From Acidobacteriota bacterium (GTDB lineage Bacteria; Acidobacteriota; Blastocatellia; Pyrinomonadales; Pyrinomonadaceae), in assembly GCA_018269075.1 (NCBI GenBank), contig JAFDVJ010000022.1, forward strand, positions 1-64,000: DNA of 64,000 bases. The letters run 5' to 3'. The notes beneath the pieces are model-generated. The model was not told the DNA's origin. It ran no database searches and saw only the letters and a program-made list of their open reading frames with translations. Position 1 is the first letter of the stretch; each line of letters opens with the position of its first letter. The position numbers and the translations under genes are program-made. Shown piece after piece: positions 40,008 through 49,565 of this stretch.

Positions 40008-42815
40008 CTACGGGACGAAAGCGTTCGGGATCGGCCGGTCGCCGGGCGCGCCGAAGTTGGTGATCAGCGTGCCGGCCGACGAGCGGTTGATGAACCACGC
40101 CGCGTTCGAGGCGCGGAAGACGGCCGCGTCGGTTTTGCCGTCGCCGTCGTAATCGCCCGGCGCGGGCACGTCGCCCGAAGCGCCGAACGGGAACGAGAAG
40201 TACGAACCGTCTTCCGAGCGCTGGACGAACCATTCGCCCGTCGACGGCCGCCAGACCGCGATGTCGGCCTTGCCGTCGCCCGTCCAGTCGCCCGCGACGG
40301 GTTTGTCCGTCGAGACGCCGAACCGGTAGACGCGGAAGCTCGCGTCGGACGAGCGCAGATACCACCACGAGCCGTCGGACGGCCGGAAGACCGCGACGTC
40401 CGCCTTGCCGTCGCCGTCGAAATCGGCCGGCACCGGTTTATCGCCGGTCGCGCCGAAGCTGACGATCGAGACGCCCGTTCCCGAAGAATTCAGGATGAAC
40501 CACGTCGCCGAAGCGGGCCGGAAGACGGCCGCGTCGGTTTTGCCGTCGCCGTCGTAATCGGCGGGCGCGGCCGTGTCGCCCGAAGCGCCGAACGGGAACG
40601 AGAAATAGGTGTTGTCTTCCGACCGCTGGACATACCACGTGCCGGTCGACGGCCGCCAGATCGAGATGTCCGTCCGGCCGTCGCCCGTCCAGTCGCCCGG
40701 CGTCAGGACGTCCGTGCCCGCGCCGAAGCTGAAGACGCGGAAGCTGTTGTCGGAGCTGCGCGAATACCACCACGAGCCGTCCGACGCGCGAAAGATGCCG
40801 ACGTCGGTCTTGCGGTCGCCGTCGAAATCGAACGGGGCCGGTTTGTTGACCGCGATCGCCGGGCCGAAGACCGTGAAGCGAAACGCCGGCGAGACCGAAA
40901 ATCCGCCCGCCGCGCCCGCGTCGGTGACGTACCAGCGGCCGTAAAAAGTCTGGCCGACGAGCGCCGGATCGTTCGGGATCTGCAGCGAGAGCGAGGCGTT
41001 GCCGCCGCCCGCGCCCGCGCCCGCGAGCGTCAGCGTGCGGCGCGTGAACGAGCCGGTCGCCGGGATCGAAGCCGTGCCCGGATCGGTCGAGTTGATGACG
41101 AGCACCGCGTTCGCGCCGCCGAGACCGTTCGAAACGGCGACCGTGAACGACGGGTTGCCGACGAGCGGCGGCTCGATCGCGGTCGCCGCCGGAATCTGGC
41201 CGCCGGTGCCGGCGACGCCCGTCCCGGTGATCGTCGGCACACGGTTCGATTCGGTGTAAAGATGCGGCCGGTCGAACGGCGGCAGCTCGTTGCGGACGCG
41301 GTTGTCGGTCAGCGGCCGTTTCAGAAACGCGACGAGATCGGCTTTTTCCTGCGGCGTCATATTGAGCGGACGGATCAGGTCGTGCTCGATGTTCGACGCG
41401 TCGAAATCGCCGCCGCGGTTATAGAATTCGACGACTTCTTCGAGCGTCGCGAAGCGGCCGTTGTGCATATACGGCGCGCGGAGCTCGACATTGCGCAGGC
41501 TCGGCGTCTTGAATCTCGCGTTGTCGGCCGGATCGAGGGAGATCGCGGCGCGGCCCGTGTCTTCGGCGGCCGGCCGGACGCCGATGTTGTGATAGCTGTT
41601 GTCGCTCAGCAGCCCGCCGCCGTGACAGGCGCCGCAGAGCAGGTTGTCGAAAATAACGCGGCCGTTCTGCTCCTGCGTCGTCAGCGGCTCGATGCCGGCT
41701 TCCGACTTGTCGAACGGCGTCTGGTCGGTAAAGAGCACGCGTTCGTGCGTGCCGATCGCCATCGCGATCCGCGCCGGCGTCACGTCGGGCGTGCCGAAGG
41801 CTTCCTGAAAGAGCTCGGGATAGCTGCGGGCGCCGATCCAGGTCTGGAGCGCGGTCGGAATGTTCGTGGCGAGCGCGAGCGGTTTCGAGACGGCGATCTT
41901 GGCGGCGGCCTGCGTCCAGTCGCGGCCCGTGTGCGCCATCTCGGCCGAGCTCATCGGCGGCCCGAGCGCCTGGCTTTCATAACCGCCCCAGCTCGACATT
42001 ATGATCGCGTTCGTCAGCGGGTCGCGGAAAACGTCCGAGGCGCGGCCGTCCCAGAAGATGCCGGCGCGCGTGTAGCCGGCGTTCAGATACGACGGCGCCT
42101 TGCGGCCCGTGACCTGTTCGTTGAACTTGTAAATGCCGGAAAGCGTGTAGGTTCCGTCGGCGTTGTTCGACGGCACGCCGGGCGAGCCGAAAACGTCGTC
42201 GGCCGTGTTGAAGAGACCGTCGAAGCCGGGATTCTGCGAGCGCGTCGAATTGATGACCGTCCGCGGATCGGTGCCGCCCGCGCCGGCCCGGTGACAGGTT
42301 CCGCAGGCGACCGTGTCGGTCGAGGAAAGCTGCTCGTCCCAGAACAGCGTCTTGCCGAGATAGGCCTTGGCCGCGGTGATCGGGTTGCCGGGCGGTTCGG
42401 TCGGCGGATCGAGCGGCGGGTACGGACCGCCGACGATCGGGCCGTTGCCGCGAACGCCCGTGTCCGAAGCGCTGAACGCGCTGACGGTCGCGCCGTTTTC
42501 GGCCTTCACCCAGTAATAATAGGTCTGTCCGACGACGGCCGTCGCGTCGAAAAAGAAATTGGCCGGAGTCGTCCCGACGTCGGTCGCCGACGCCGAATTA
42601 TTGGTCGTATTGCGAAAAACCCGGTACTGCGCGGCTCCGCGAATCGTGTCCCAGTAAATGCCGACCTTGCCGGCGTAATTTCCGTCCGAAGCCGAAACGC
42701 CGGTCGGCGCGGCGAGCGTTCCCTGCCCGCTGACCGGTTTCGACCAGCGCCCGGCGAAAAGCCAGCCGGCCGCAACAAGGGAGATTAAAATGACAAATAA
42801 TTTAAGGCGCCGCAT
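40008..42815 (-). CDS. Di-heme cytochrome c peroxidase-like protein fused to FN3 and FG-GAP repeats
   Basis: The 935-residue exported protein has a signal peptide (about 5-22). A fibronectin type III-like domain follows (about 35-125). The di-heme peroxidase/MauG domain (about 140-490) has heme motifs CGTCH and CGACH, LFWDEQLSSTDTVACGTCHRAG, TPSLRNVELRAPYMHNGRF and the usual ending NRGGDFDASNIE. A beta domain (about 530-650) leads to about seven FG-GAP/VCBS repeats with calcium-binding DFDGDGKADVAVFRPSDGSWWYLRSS-type motifs. The first part suggests peroxide reduction or MauG-type oxidation. The propeller-like end suggests surface attachment. The combination is unusual. Confidence 0.92.
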   Translation of the reverse strand: MRRLKLFVILISLVAAGWLFAGRWSKPVSGQGTLAAPTGVSASDGNYAGKVGIYWDTIRGAAQYRVFRNTTNNSASATDVGTTPANFFFDATAVVGQTYYYWVKAENGATVSAFSASDTGVRGNGPIVGGPYPPLDPPTEPPGNPITAAKAYLGKTLFWDEQLSSTDTVACGTCHRAGAGGTDPRTVINSTRSQNPGFDGLFNTADDVFGSPGVPSNNADGTYTLSGIYKFNEQVTGRKAPSYLNAGYTRAGIFWDGRASDVFRDPLTNAIIMSSWGGYESQALGPPMSSAEMAHTGRDWTQAAAKIAVSKPLALATNIPTALQTWIGARSYPELFQEAFGTPDVTPARIAMAIGTHERVLFTDQTPFDKSEAGIEPLTTQEQNGRVIFDNLLCGACHGGGLLSDNSYHNIGVRPAAEDTGRAAISLDPADNARFKTPSLRNVELRAPYMHNGRFATLEEVVEFYNRGGDFDASNIEHDLIRPLNMTPQEKADLVAFLKRPLTDNRVRNELPPFDRPHLYTESNRVPTITGTGVAGTGGQIPAATAIEPPLVGNPSFTVAVSNGLGGANAVLVINSTDPGTASIPATGSFTRRTLTLAGAGAGGGNASLSLQIPNDPALVGQTFYGRWYVTDAGAAGGFSVSPAFRFTVFGPAIAVNKPAPFDFDGDRKTDVGIFRASDGSWWYSRSSDNSFRVFSFGAGTDVLTPGDWTGDGRTDISIWRPSTGTWYVQRSEDNTYFSFPFGASGDTAAPADYDGDGKTDAAVFRPASATWFILNSSGTGVSIVSFGATGDKPVPADFDGDGKADVAVFRPSDGSWWYLRSSDASFRVYRFGVSTDKPVAGDWTGDGKADIAVWRPSTGEWFVQRSEDGSYFSFPFGASGDVPAPGDYDGDGKTDAAVFRASNAAWFINRSSAGTLITNFGAPGDRPIPNAFVP

Positions 42816-42950
42816 TTTTATCGTATAACTCCTCAGAAATTAATATTCAGGGGTGATTAAATCCAGGAAAAAAAGGAATCTTTAACAGAAGTAAGTTTTA
42901 ATGATATAACATTTCCGACGATCCTTCAAAAATCGCGCCGGCGCGGATCT

Positions 42951-43129
42951 AAAGTCCTGAGTCTGAAGTCTTAAGTCCTGAGTCTTAAGTCGTTTAGTTA
43001 TCGTGACAATTTTGCAATCCTGTGGCTTAAACGGAAACGCCGCGATTTCGAAAACGGACTCAAGACTCAAGACTTCAGACTTCAGACTCAGGACTCAGGA
43101 CTCTGGACTCGGATCGACTCAAGACTTAA
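42951..43129. repeat. Inverted pair of GTCTTGA heptamer arrays between divergent genes
   Basis: The left arm (42951-42991) and the long right arm (43055-43129) are built of GTCTTGA/GTCCTGA units in opposite orientation. The remainder of 42816-43308 holds a small hairpin at about 43230-43255 (TCGGACT/AGTCCGA, loop TCAGG) in the TonB-receptor leader, and nothing else supported. Confidence 0.85.
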
Positions 43130-43308
43130 CACATAATTAACGCGCGCTTCACATCCATTTAACCCGCCCGTCATATTCTCATTTCTTGAAAGACAAACCA
43201 AAACAATTTCAACAGGCAAAAATTTCCGGTCGGACTTCAGGAGTCCGATCGATCGGGTTTTAAAAACGAATTTCATCCAGACACACGGCTCTTTTGAGGA
43301 GACATTTT

Positions 43309-46300
43309 ATGAATCTATCGCAACAAAAATCTGCTTTGGCGTCCGTTCTGACCGCCGTTTTGACGGTCTTTTTCTTAACGGTCGCGGCGAACGCGCAATC
43401 GGACGCGCGGCTGTCGGGGACGATCACCGACGTCAACGGCGCGGTCGTTCCGGGCGCGACCGTCACCGTCAAAAACGAAAAAACGGGCGAGGAACGAACC
43501 GTCAGCGCTCAAAAAGACGGCTCCTTCAAGGTTGCCGCGCTCAAGGCCTCGAGCTATACGGTGACGGTGAACGCCGGCAATTTCGAAAATTTCACGCAGC
43601 CGGGCGTCGAAATACTCGTCGGCCAGGAAAAAAATCTCGCCGTCGTCCTGCAGGCGCAGGGCGTGACGGCGAAGGTCGACGTCGTTTCGAACGAAGAGCT
43701 CGCCGTCAACACTTCGTCGGCGAGCCTCAGCGCGAACGTCAACCAGCGCGAGGTCGAGGGCCTGCCGGTCAACGGCCGCCAGCTCTCGCAGCTTTACCTG
43801 CAGGCGCCGGGCGCGGTCAACAGCGGCACCGGCACGTTCGGCGACATCCGGTTTTCGGGCCGCGCCGTCCAGCAGAACGTCGTCCGCTACGACGGCGTCG
43901 AGGGCACGGCGATCATCGACGCGAGCCCCGGCAACCTGAACGGCGAAGTGCCGTCGCCCTTCCGGCTCCAGTCGAGCCTCGAAAACGTCCAGGAATTCCG
44001 CGTCGATTCGTCGAACTTCCCGGCCGAATACGGCACCGGCACCGGCGGCCAGATCAACGTCGTCACGAAATCGGGCGGCAACCAGTTTCACGGCTCGGTC
44101 TTCGAATATCTCCGGCGCGGCGCGCTCGACGCGCGCAACTATTTCGACAACGTAACGGCCGGCATCCCGAAAAGCAAGCTCACGCTCGACCAGTTCGGCG
44201 GCTCGCTCGGCGGCCCGATTTTGAAGAATAAACTCTTTTTCTTTGCCTCCTACGAGCAGTATCGCGGCCGTTTCGGCCTGAACTTCGTCGAGGCCGCGCC
44301 GAGTCTCAGCCTCGCGCAGGCGGGCGCGCTGATTCCGGGCACTTCGACGCCGGTCAATCCGGCCGTCCAGCCGTTTATCGCGGCGTTCCGCTCATCGAAG
44401 GCGACCGTCATCCCGAACGCCTCGGCCGCGCCCGGCTTCGACATCCTGCAATTGCAGGACGACGAGAAGACCGACGAAAAAGCCTTCGCGCTGCGGCTCG
44501 ACTACCAGCTCAACACGAACAATAAAGTCTATTTCAGATTCTTCCGCGATCAGGGCAAGGACATCGCGCCCGAAGGAATTTCCGGCCGCGTCGTGACGAT
44601 CGAGGCCGTCCCGCAGAACGGCGTCCTCGGCTACCAGTCGATCCTCAACAGCAGCGGCTCGCTGATCAACGAGTTCAAGCTCGGCTACAACGGCGCACGG
44701 ACGCGCATCAACGGCTCGGCGCCGACCGTCGGCGGGCTCGATTTTTCGAACGTCATCCTGAACATCAGCGGCTCGGTCGCGAACACCGGCATCGCCGGCC
44801 AGGGCGCGTCGTCGGGCATCGCGATTCCGGGCGGGCTCGTTCGCGCCAACTCGGCGACCAACGGCCGCGGCCAGCCGTACACGCCGTATTCGATCGGCTT
44901 TATCGACAGCCTGAGCTGGATTCGCGGCAATCACACCTTCAAATTCGGCGGCGAAATCCGCTTGATCCGGCTCTACACCGACCGGCTCGGCGGGACGACC
45001 TACACGTTCTCGAACCTCGCCGCGTTTCTCGCGAACACGCCGGCGTCGGTTCAATACTTAGGCGACGTCAGCGCGCCGAGCGCGTTCAACAACGGGCTGA
45101 CCGGCGAGCGGCTCGCCAAGCAGGAATACTACATCGGCTACGCGCAGGACGAATGGAAGGCGCGGCCCGGCCTGACCGTCAGCTACGGTCTGCGCTACGA
45201 GTATTACGCGCCGCTCCGCGAAGCCAACAACGGGCAGGTTCTGTTCGACATCACGACCGGCCAGCTCAAGCCGTCGAACCTCGCGCCCTATAAATCGTCG
45301 AAGACCAACTTCGGCCCGCGGATCGCGGCGACGTGGTCGCCGAACCTCGGCGGCGACGGATTTTTCGGCGGCGGCAAGACGATCCTCCGCGGCGGCTTCG
45401 GCATCTATTACGGGCCGGGCCAGACCGAAGACCAGATCCAGCCGATCGAGAGCGACCGCATCTCGTCGACGATTTCGAGCGGCTCGCTGCTCGCCTTCCC
45501 GGCGAACATCCCGGGCATCGTCGCCAACTTCAACTCGAACCCGACGAACCGCCAGTATCAGCCACGCGCCTACGCCAACAACTACTCGATTCCCGAGCGC
45601 GTCTATCAATACAGCTTTTCGTGGCAGCAGCAGCTTCCCTACGGAATGGTCTCGACCGTCGCCTACGTCGGCAGTCAGGGCCGCAACCTGTTTCTGCGAA
45701 GCGTCGCCAACAAGATCCTGCCGGGCAGCACGACGATCGTGAACGGCGCGAATCTCCCGACCGGCGTCGGCGTCATCAACCGCACGAACGCCGGCGGGCA
45801 GGTCATCGGCGTCAACACGGTGCGCGAATTCGACATCATTTCCGGCACGACGCAGAACCGGCCCTACGCCGAGATCGACTATAAAACGTCGGGCGGCGAC
45901 GACCGCTACAACGCGCTTCAGCTGTCGCTGGTGCGCAGCTTTTCGAGCGGTCTGACGATGAACGCGCAGTACACGTTCGCGAAATCCGAAGGCACGACCG
46001 CCGGCTCGAACGAGGCGCGGACCTCGGCGCAGCTCGACAACTTCGAGGCCGACCGCGGCCGCAACAACTTCGACGTCCGCCACACGTTCAACGTCTCGGC
46101 ACTTTACGAGCTGCCGATCGGCAAGGGCAAAAACTTCGATCTCGGCCGCGCCGGCAATTTCCTTCTCGGCGGCTGGCAGCTCGGCGGCATCGTCAACGCG
46201 CGCTCGGGCGTGCCGCTCGAAGTGCTCGTCGTCCGGCCGGACGTCGTCGTTCAGTGCCGGCAGACGGGCGGCTGCCCGAACGGCGCCGGCGGCTTTTTCG

Positions 46301-46872
46301 CCGACGGCTTCGTCGCCAACCTGCCGAGCTTCAGCACCGCGTTTCCGGCGCTCCCGACGGGCTTCATCGCGGTCGTCAACACGCCCGGCGGCGGCGCGTC
46401 GCGCAACATCCGGCGGCCCGATCTCGTTGCGGGCGCGAACCCGTTCCTGAACAACGACCGCAACTTCATCAACCCGGCGGCCTTCGCGACGCCCGCGCCC
46501 GGCACGTTCGGCAATCTCTCGCGCAACGCGTTTTCGGGCCCGACGTTCAAACAGGTCGATCTGATTCTCGCGAAGAAATTCCGCGTCACGGAAACGATGA
46601 ACTTCGAATTCCGGACGGAGATCTTCAACATCTTCAACTCGGCCAACTTCGCCAACCCGTCGGTAACGCTCAACAACGCGCTCCCCAACCTGAGCTTCAA
46701 CACGACGACCGGCGTCTATTCGGCGAGCGCGTCGAACGTGCTCCAGCCCGGTCAGGCCTTCACCCAGAGCGCCGCCGGCGCGACCTTCGGGCTGCTGCGC
46801 TCGACCGTCGGCCGCACGGTCGGCCTCGGCACGAACCGCCAGATCCAGTTCGCGTTCAGATTTAATTTTTAG
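43309..46872 (+). CDS. TonB-dependent outer-membrane receptor, Oar-like
   Basis: The 1187-residue protein has a signal peptide (about 8-30, ending AANAQ). A carboxypeptidase-regulatory-like domain (about 35-115, LSGTITDVNGAVVPGATVTVKNEKTG) is followed by a plug domain (FRVDSSNFPAEYGTGTGGQINVVTKSGGN) and a 22-strand-type barrel. It ends RQIQFAFRFNF with the terminal aromatic residue expected of outer-membrane proteins. No TonB box was identified with confidence. It is the large receptor type that Acidobacteriota carry in many copies, probably for oligosaccharide, peptide or siderophore uptake. TGAGGAGA at 43295 supports the chosen start. Confidence 0.94.
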   Translation: MNLSQQKSALASVLTAVLTVFFLTVAANAQSDARLSGTITDVNGAVVPGATVTVKNEKTGEERTVSAQKDGSFKVAALKASSYTVTVNAGNFENFTQPGVEILVGQEKNLAVVLQAQGVTAKVDVVSNEELAVNTSSASLSANVNQREVEGLPVNGRQLSQLYLQAPGAVNSGTGTFGDIRFSGRAVQQNVVRYDGVEGTAIIDASPGNLNGEVPSPFRLQSSLENVQEFRVDSSNFPAEYGTGTGGQINVVTKSGGNQFHGSVFEYLRRGALDARNYFDNVTAGIPKSKLTLDQFGGSLGGPILKNKLFFFASYEQYRGRFGLNFVEAAPSLSLAQAGALIPGTSTPVNPAVQPFIAAFRSSKATVIPNASAAPGFDILQLQDDEKTDEKAFALRLDYQLNTNNKVYFRFFRDQGKDIAPEGISGRVVTIEAVPQNGVLGYQSILNSSGSLINEFKLGYNGARTRINGSAPTVGGLDFSNVILNISGSVANTGIAGQGASSGIAIPGGLVRANSATNGRGQPYTPYSIGFIDSLSWIRGNHTFKFGGEIRLIRLYTDRLGGTTYTFSNLAAFLANTPASVQYLGDVSAPSAFNNGLTGERLAKQEYYIGYAQDEWKARPGLTVSYGLRYEYYAPLREANNGQVLFDITTGQLKPSNLAPYKSSKTNFGPRIAATWSPNLGGDGFFGGGKTILRGGFGIYYGPGQTEDQIQPIESDRISSTISSGSLLAFPANIPGIVANFNSNPTNRQYQPRAYANNYSIPERVYQYSFSWQQQLPYGMVSTVAYVGSQGRNLFLRSVANKILPGSTTIVNGANLPTGVGVINRTNAGGQVIGVNTVREFDIISGTTQNRPYAEIDYKTSGGDDRYNALQLSLVRSFSSGLTMNAQYTFAKSEGTTAGSNEARTSAQLDNFEADRGRNNFDVRHTFNVSALYELPIGKGKNFDLGRAGNFLLGGWQLGGIVNARSGVPLEVLVVRPDVVVQCRQTGGCPNGAGGFFADGFVANLPSFSTAFPALPTGFIAVVNTPGGGASRNIRRPDLVAGANPFLNNDRNFINPAAFATPAPGTFGNLSRNAFSGPTFKQVDLILAKKFRVTETMNFEFRTEIFNIFNSANFANPSVTLNNALPNLSFNTTTGVYSASASNVLQPGQAFTQSAAGATFGLLRSTVGRTVGLGTNRQIQFAFRFNF

Positions 46873-46891
46873 GATACACGGTTAAACGAAA

Positions 46892-46931
46892 AAAAAGGGA
46901 CGGGCTCCGGTTTCGGGGCCCGTCCCTTTTT
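46892..46931 (+). terminator. Terminator after the TonB receptor gene
   Basis: GGGACGGGC (46897-46905) pairs with GCCCGTCCC (46918-46926), extended by A5/T5 tracts on either side. It lies about 20 bp after the stop. Confidence 0.9.
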
Positions 46932-47004
46932 CAGGCAAGTTGCCCGAAATCCGGTTTTAACCGATAATTCTTTTGAAATAAGCAGTTTGAAAGCGACTGT
47001 GCTT

Positions 47005-47520
47005 ATGAAAAGATTTAACCTCCTGACATTGATGATCTGGGGATTCGGGCTGTTGGTGCTGCTCTCGTTTATCGGTTCGGCGCTGATAACGATTTTTTTC
47101 GGCCTGCTGCCGGGAACCGCCGAACAGGAGGCGCCGCCCCAAAGCATCGTGTTCGGATTCGCCGGTCTGCTGGTTCTGCTCGGCGCCGGGAGTGCGGCGG
47201 TTTCGGGCCTGATCGGAGGGCTCGTTCATAAATACGTCGGGCAGGCGGAGAAGGAAGCGCGAATTTTCAAACAATTCGCCGTCCCGGCGACGGCCGTCAT
47301 CGTGTCTTACAAGGATGCCGGCTCGACTTACAACGATATGCCGCAGGTCGAGATGAGCCTGCGGGTCGAACGCGACGGACATCCGGCATACACGGTCGAT
47401 CTCACGACCGCGGTCAGCGTCGTTTACGTCGGCCGTTTAACCCCGAACGGGAAACTGCCCGTGCTGGTCGATTCGCGCGATCCGCTCAATCTGCGAATCG
47501 ATTGGGAAAAGCCTTTATAA
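47005..47520 (+). CDS. Hypothetical membrane protein with C-terminal beta domain
   Basis: The 171-residue protein has two membrane segments (about 6-30 and 48-72). A soluble domain follows (about 90-171) of beta character: ATAVIVSYKDAGSTYNDMPQVEMSLRVERDG, then KLPVLVDSRDPLNLRIDW. That ending resembles a domain of unknown function often seen in actinobacterial and acidobacterial membrane proteins, but no firm family is assigned. The ATG at 47005 was preferred to an upstream TTG at 46987. Confidence 0.7.
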   Translation: MKRFNLLTLMIWGFGLLVLLSFIGSALITIFFGLLPGTAEQEAPPQSIVFGFAGLLVLLGAGSAAVSGLIGGLVHKYVGQAEKEARIFKQFAVPATAVIVSYKDAGSTYNDMPQVEMSLRVERDGHPAYTVDLTTAVSVVYVGRLTPNGKLPVLVDSRDPLNLRIDWEKPL

Positions 47521-47654
47521 AAACCGAAATACAGGCATTTTTTCGAAAAGATATTCGAATTTGTAATTTGGATTTAACGCTTCCGTAATATCTTCCGGCT
47601 ATTCTTTACCAAAAGCCGAACTTATAATTATTAATTGAAAGGAGAAAAGATGTT

Positions 47655-47879
47655 ATGGCATCCACATCCGAGATTACTATATCGCTGAACCGTCGATTGA
47701 ATCCGGCCGATGAAAAGGCCGTTTCGTTTCTAATGTCGCAATGGCTCGTTTATGACGTCAAGATCAGCCGTCATCGGCAATCCGCCGAGATCAGGCTCTA
47801 CCACACGGCCGGCGCGACCCCCGAATTAGTGAAAGAACTGGCCGAGCTTTTCCCCGGCGAAAATATGACCGAAAACTAG
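47655..47879 (+). CDS. Small hypothetical protein
   Basis: The 74-residue protein has no signal peptide. A beta-strand pair with a conserved-looking helix (NPADEKAVSFLMSQWLVYDVKISRHRQSAEIRLY) is followed by a C-terminal helix (ATPELVKELAELF). GGAG 10 bp before the ATG supports it. An out-of-frame ATG at 47650 overlaps the ribosome binding region and could slightly dampen initiation. A TTTCGGA array starts 3 bp after its stop. The function is unknown. Confidence 0.7.
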   Translation: MASTSEITISLNRRLNPADEKAVSFLMSQWLVYDVKISRHRQSAEIRLYHTAGATPELVKELAELFPGENMTEN

Positions 47880-47882
47880 GGC

Positions 47883-48012
47883 GATTTCGGATTTCGGATT
47901 TCGGATTGGTTTCGAGTCGGAAGCGATCGTTGAAATCGAAAGATTCGAATTCCGAGCAATCCGAAATCCGAAATCCGAAATCCGAAATCGGCGTAATCCG
48001 AAATCCGAAATC
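47883..48012. repeat. Inverted pair of TTTCGGA heptamer arrays
   Basis: The left arm (47883-47909) and right arm (47958-48012, with a small break at 47991-47995) are inverted copies around a centre that itself contains TTGAAATCGAAAG. The right arm forms the TGA stop of the universal stress protein gene. A centre with similar words occurs at 53989-54037. Confidence 0.9.
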
Positions 48013-48448
48013 ATTTGACGACCAGCACCGAACAGGAGGCGTGGTGGACGATCGAGTCGGAGATCGAGCCGATCGTCAGGCGGCCCCAAAAACCGCGGCC
48101 GTGCGAGCCGACGACGATCACGTCCGCCGGCCATTCTTTGGCCGTGTCGAGAACGATCTGATCCGGCGCGCCGCTTTTGACGAGCGTTTCGACCTTCGTG
48201 ACGGCCGGCACGCGTTCTTTGAGCAGCGCGACGGCCGCCGCCGCGATCGCTTCCGAATCGACGCGTTCCTTGTTTTCGAGCTGTTCGGAATATTCGAGCG
48301 ACTGCGGAAAAGCGTCGATCGGCACGACCGGCGGATAAACGCAGACGACCCTGATTTCCGAGTCGGCGGTCAACTCGAAAACCCGGCAGGTTTTTTCGAT
48401 GGCGGCGCGGCTGAATTCCGAGCCGTCGGTGGCGATTAAAACTTTCAT
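48011..48448 (-). CDS. Universal stress protein (UspA family)
   Basis: The 145-residue single-domain USP starts MKVLIATDGSEFSRAAIEKT. It has the ATP-binding signature G-x2-G-x9-G-S in GSHGRGFWGRLTIGSISDSIVHHASCSVLVVK. It is probably an ATP-binding cytosolic protein induced by stress or starvation. The TGA stop lies at the edge of a TTTCGGA array, so the C-terminus ends exactly where the repeat begins. The next arrays (AAGTTCGGG type) begin about 7 bp upstream of its start. Confidence 0.92.
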   Translation of the reverse strand: MKVLIATDGSEFSRAAIEKTCRVFELTADSEIRVVCVYPPVVPIDAFPQSLEYSEQLENKERVDSEAIAAAAVALLKERVPAVTKVETLVKSGAPDQIVLDTAKEWPADVIVVGSHGRGFWGRLTIGSISDSIVHHASCSVLVVK

Positions 48449-48454
48449 AATTTT

Positions 48455-48543
48455 TAAGTTTAGGAAGTTCGGGAAGTTTGGGAAGTGTTGGAAGTAAAGG
48501 CTTTTCTTCCTGAACTTCCTAAACTTCCCAAACTTCCCGAACT
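48455..48543. repeat. Inverted pair of AAGTTCGGG arrays (period 9)
   Basis: Left arm AAGTTCGGGAAGTTTGGG and right arm CTTCCCAAACTTCCCGAA form a hairpin-capable pair. The unit is 9 bp, unlike the 7-bp families. A single right-arm-like piece occurs at 52240-52268. Confidence 0.85.
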
Positions 48544-48675
48544 CTTACTCCGTCTGCATCATAAACGAATCGCCGCACCGCGCGCAATCGGCTTTCGTCC
48601 CCGATTTAACAATTTGTTAACCGGACGGCCTGCTGATTTGCCTCTTCAGACTCAAGGCTTGAACTCAGGTCCTCT

Positions 48676-49452
48676 TCAATTACTCGACCTGTCGAGCAGC
48701 CGCGGCGGTTTGGCGCTCTTGATCTGCTCGATATAGTCCTTGAGCCGCTCGTTCATTCCGGCCTCGCCGTTTTTGAGGTCTTCGGCCGACGCGCCCTCTT
48801 GCTGATACTTCGTTTCGAGCGCCTTCTGCATATCTTCGAGCGCACCCTTGTCGTCGCCCGTGAAATGCTTCATCGCGCCCGAGATGTAAAGCAGTTCCTT
48901 CTGTGCGATTTTGGCCTTCGGGTCCTTGAGGAATTTGGCGAGCATTTCGAGCGATTTCTTCCGGGCCGCGAGCGCGGTCTCGGTCTTTCCCTCGCGCGCG
49001 TAGTGATAGCCTTCGAGCCGGTAGAAACGTTCCCACCAGTATTCATCCTTGTCGAGCACCGCGTAAACCTTCACCATAATTTCGAGCCGCTCGGTGACCG
49101 GCAGCTCCTGATAATCCTTGAAGCTTTTCGAGACCTTGACGTCGGCGAGCGCCTTTTTCAAATCGGCGATCTTTTCCTTCGGGATCTTGTCGAAATCCCA
49201 CATAAAGGTCGTCAGATGACATTTTTTGCAGGTGTAAAAAGTCGGGCTGTCGGTCACCGGCCAGAACAGCCATTGATATTTCGAAGGCCACCAGTAAATA
49301 TAAGTGCCGTAGCTGCCGACGACCATAAAAGTATTTTTTTCCTGATCGATCGGGCAGGTAAAGTCCTGCGGAAACCAGGTCGTCGCGAAAACCCCTTGAA
49401 ATAATGCGAAAACGAGCGCGAGCGTCGCCGCGCCGCGATAGAGTCTTTTCAT
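48676..49452 (-). CDS. Exported DUF2225-like protein with TPR-like helices
   Basis: The 258-residue protein has a signal peptide (about 3-23, ending GVFAT). A Cys-containing N-terminal domain (FTCPIDQEKNTFMVV, then FYTCKKCHLTTFMWDF) resembles the zinc-ribbon layout of DUF2225 proteins. Helical repeats follow (KTETALAARKKSLEMLAKFLKDP, ALEDMQKALETKYQQEG). AAAGGAG at the right spacing supports the start at 49452. The function is unknown; the family assignment is tentative. The M1-like pseudopeptidase gene lies just upstream on the same strand. Confidence 0.72.
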   Translation of the reverse strand: MKRLYRGAATLALVFALFQGVFATTWFPQDFTCPIDQEKNTFMVVGSYGTYIYWWPSKYQWLFWPVTDSPTFYTCKKCHLTTFMWDFDKIPKEKIADLKKALADVKVSKSFKDYQELPVTERLEIMVKVYAVLDKDEYWWERFYRLEGYHYAREGKTETALAARKKSLEMLAKFLKDPKAKIAQKELLYISGAMKHFTGDDKGALEDMQKALETKYQQEGASAEDLKNGEAGMNERLKDYIEQIKSAKPPRLLDRSSN

Positions 49453-49565
49453 ATCGTTTGTCTCCTTTGGAACTTTGATCTTTGAAATCAAAGCTCGAAG
49501 CTGAAAATTGCGGGGTGAAATAAAAAAGGCGGAACGTTGGTCGCGTTCCGCCGTCCGTTTTCAAT

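Noticed and set aside
39657-42788. A plus-strand open frame of over 1000 codons opposite the peroxidase gene
   Set aside because: It is Arg/Asp/Ala-rich with no domain, spans a repeat pair and part of the MFS gene, and mirrors the real minus-strand gene. Long shadow frames are common in this GC-rich DNA.
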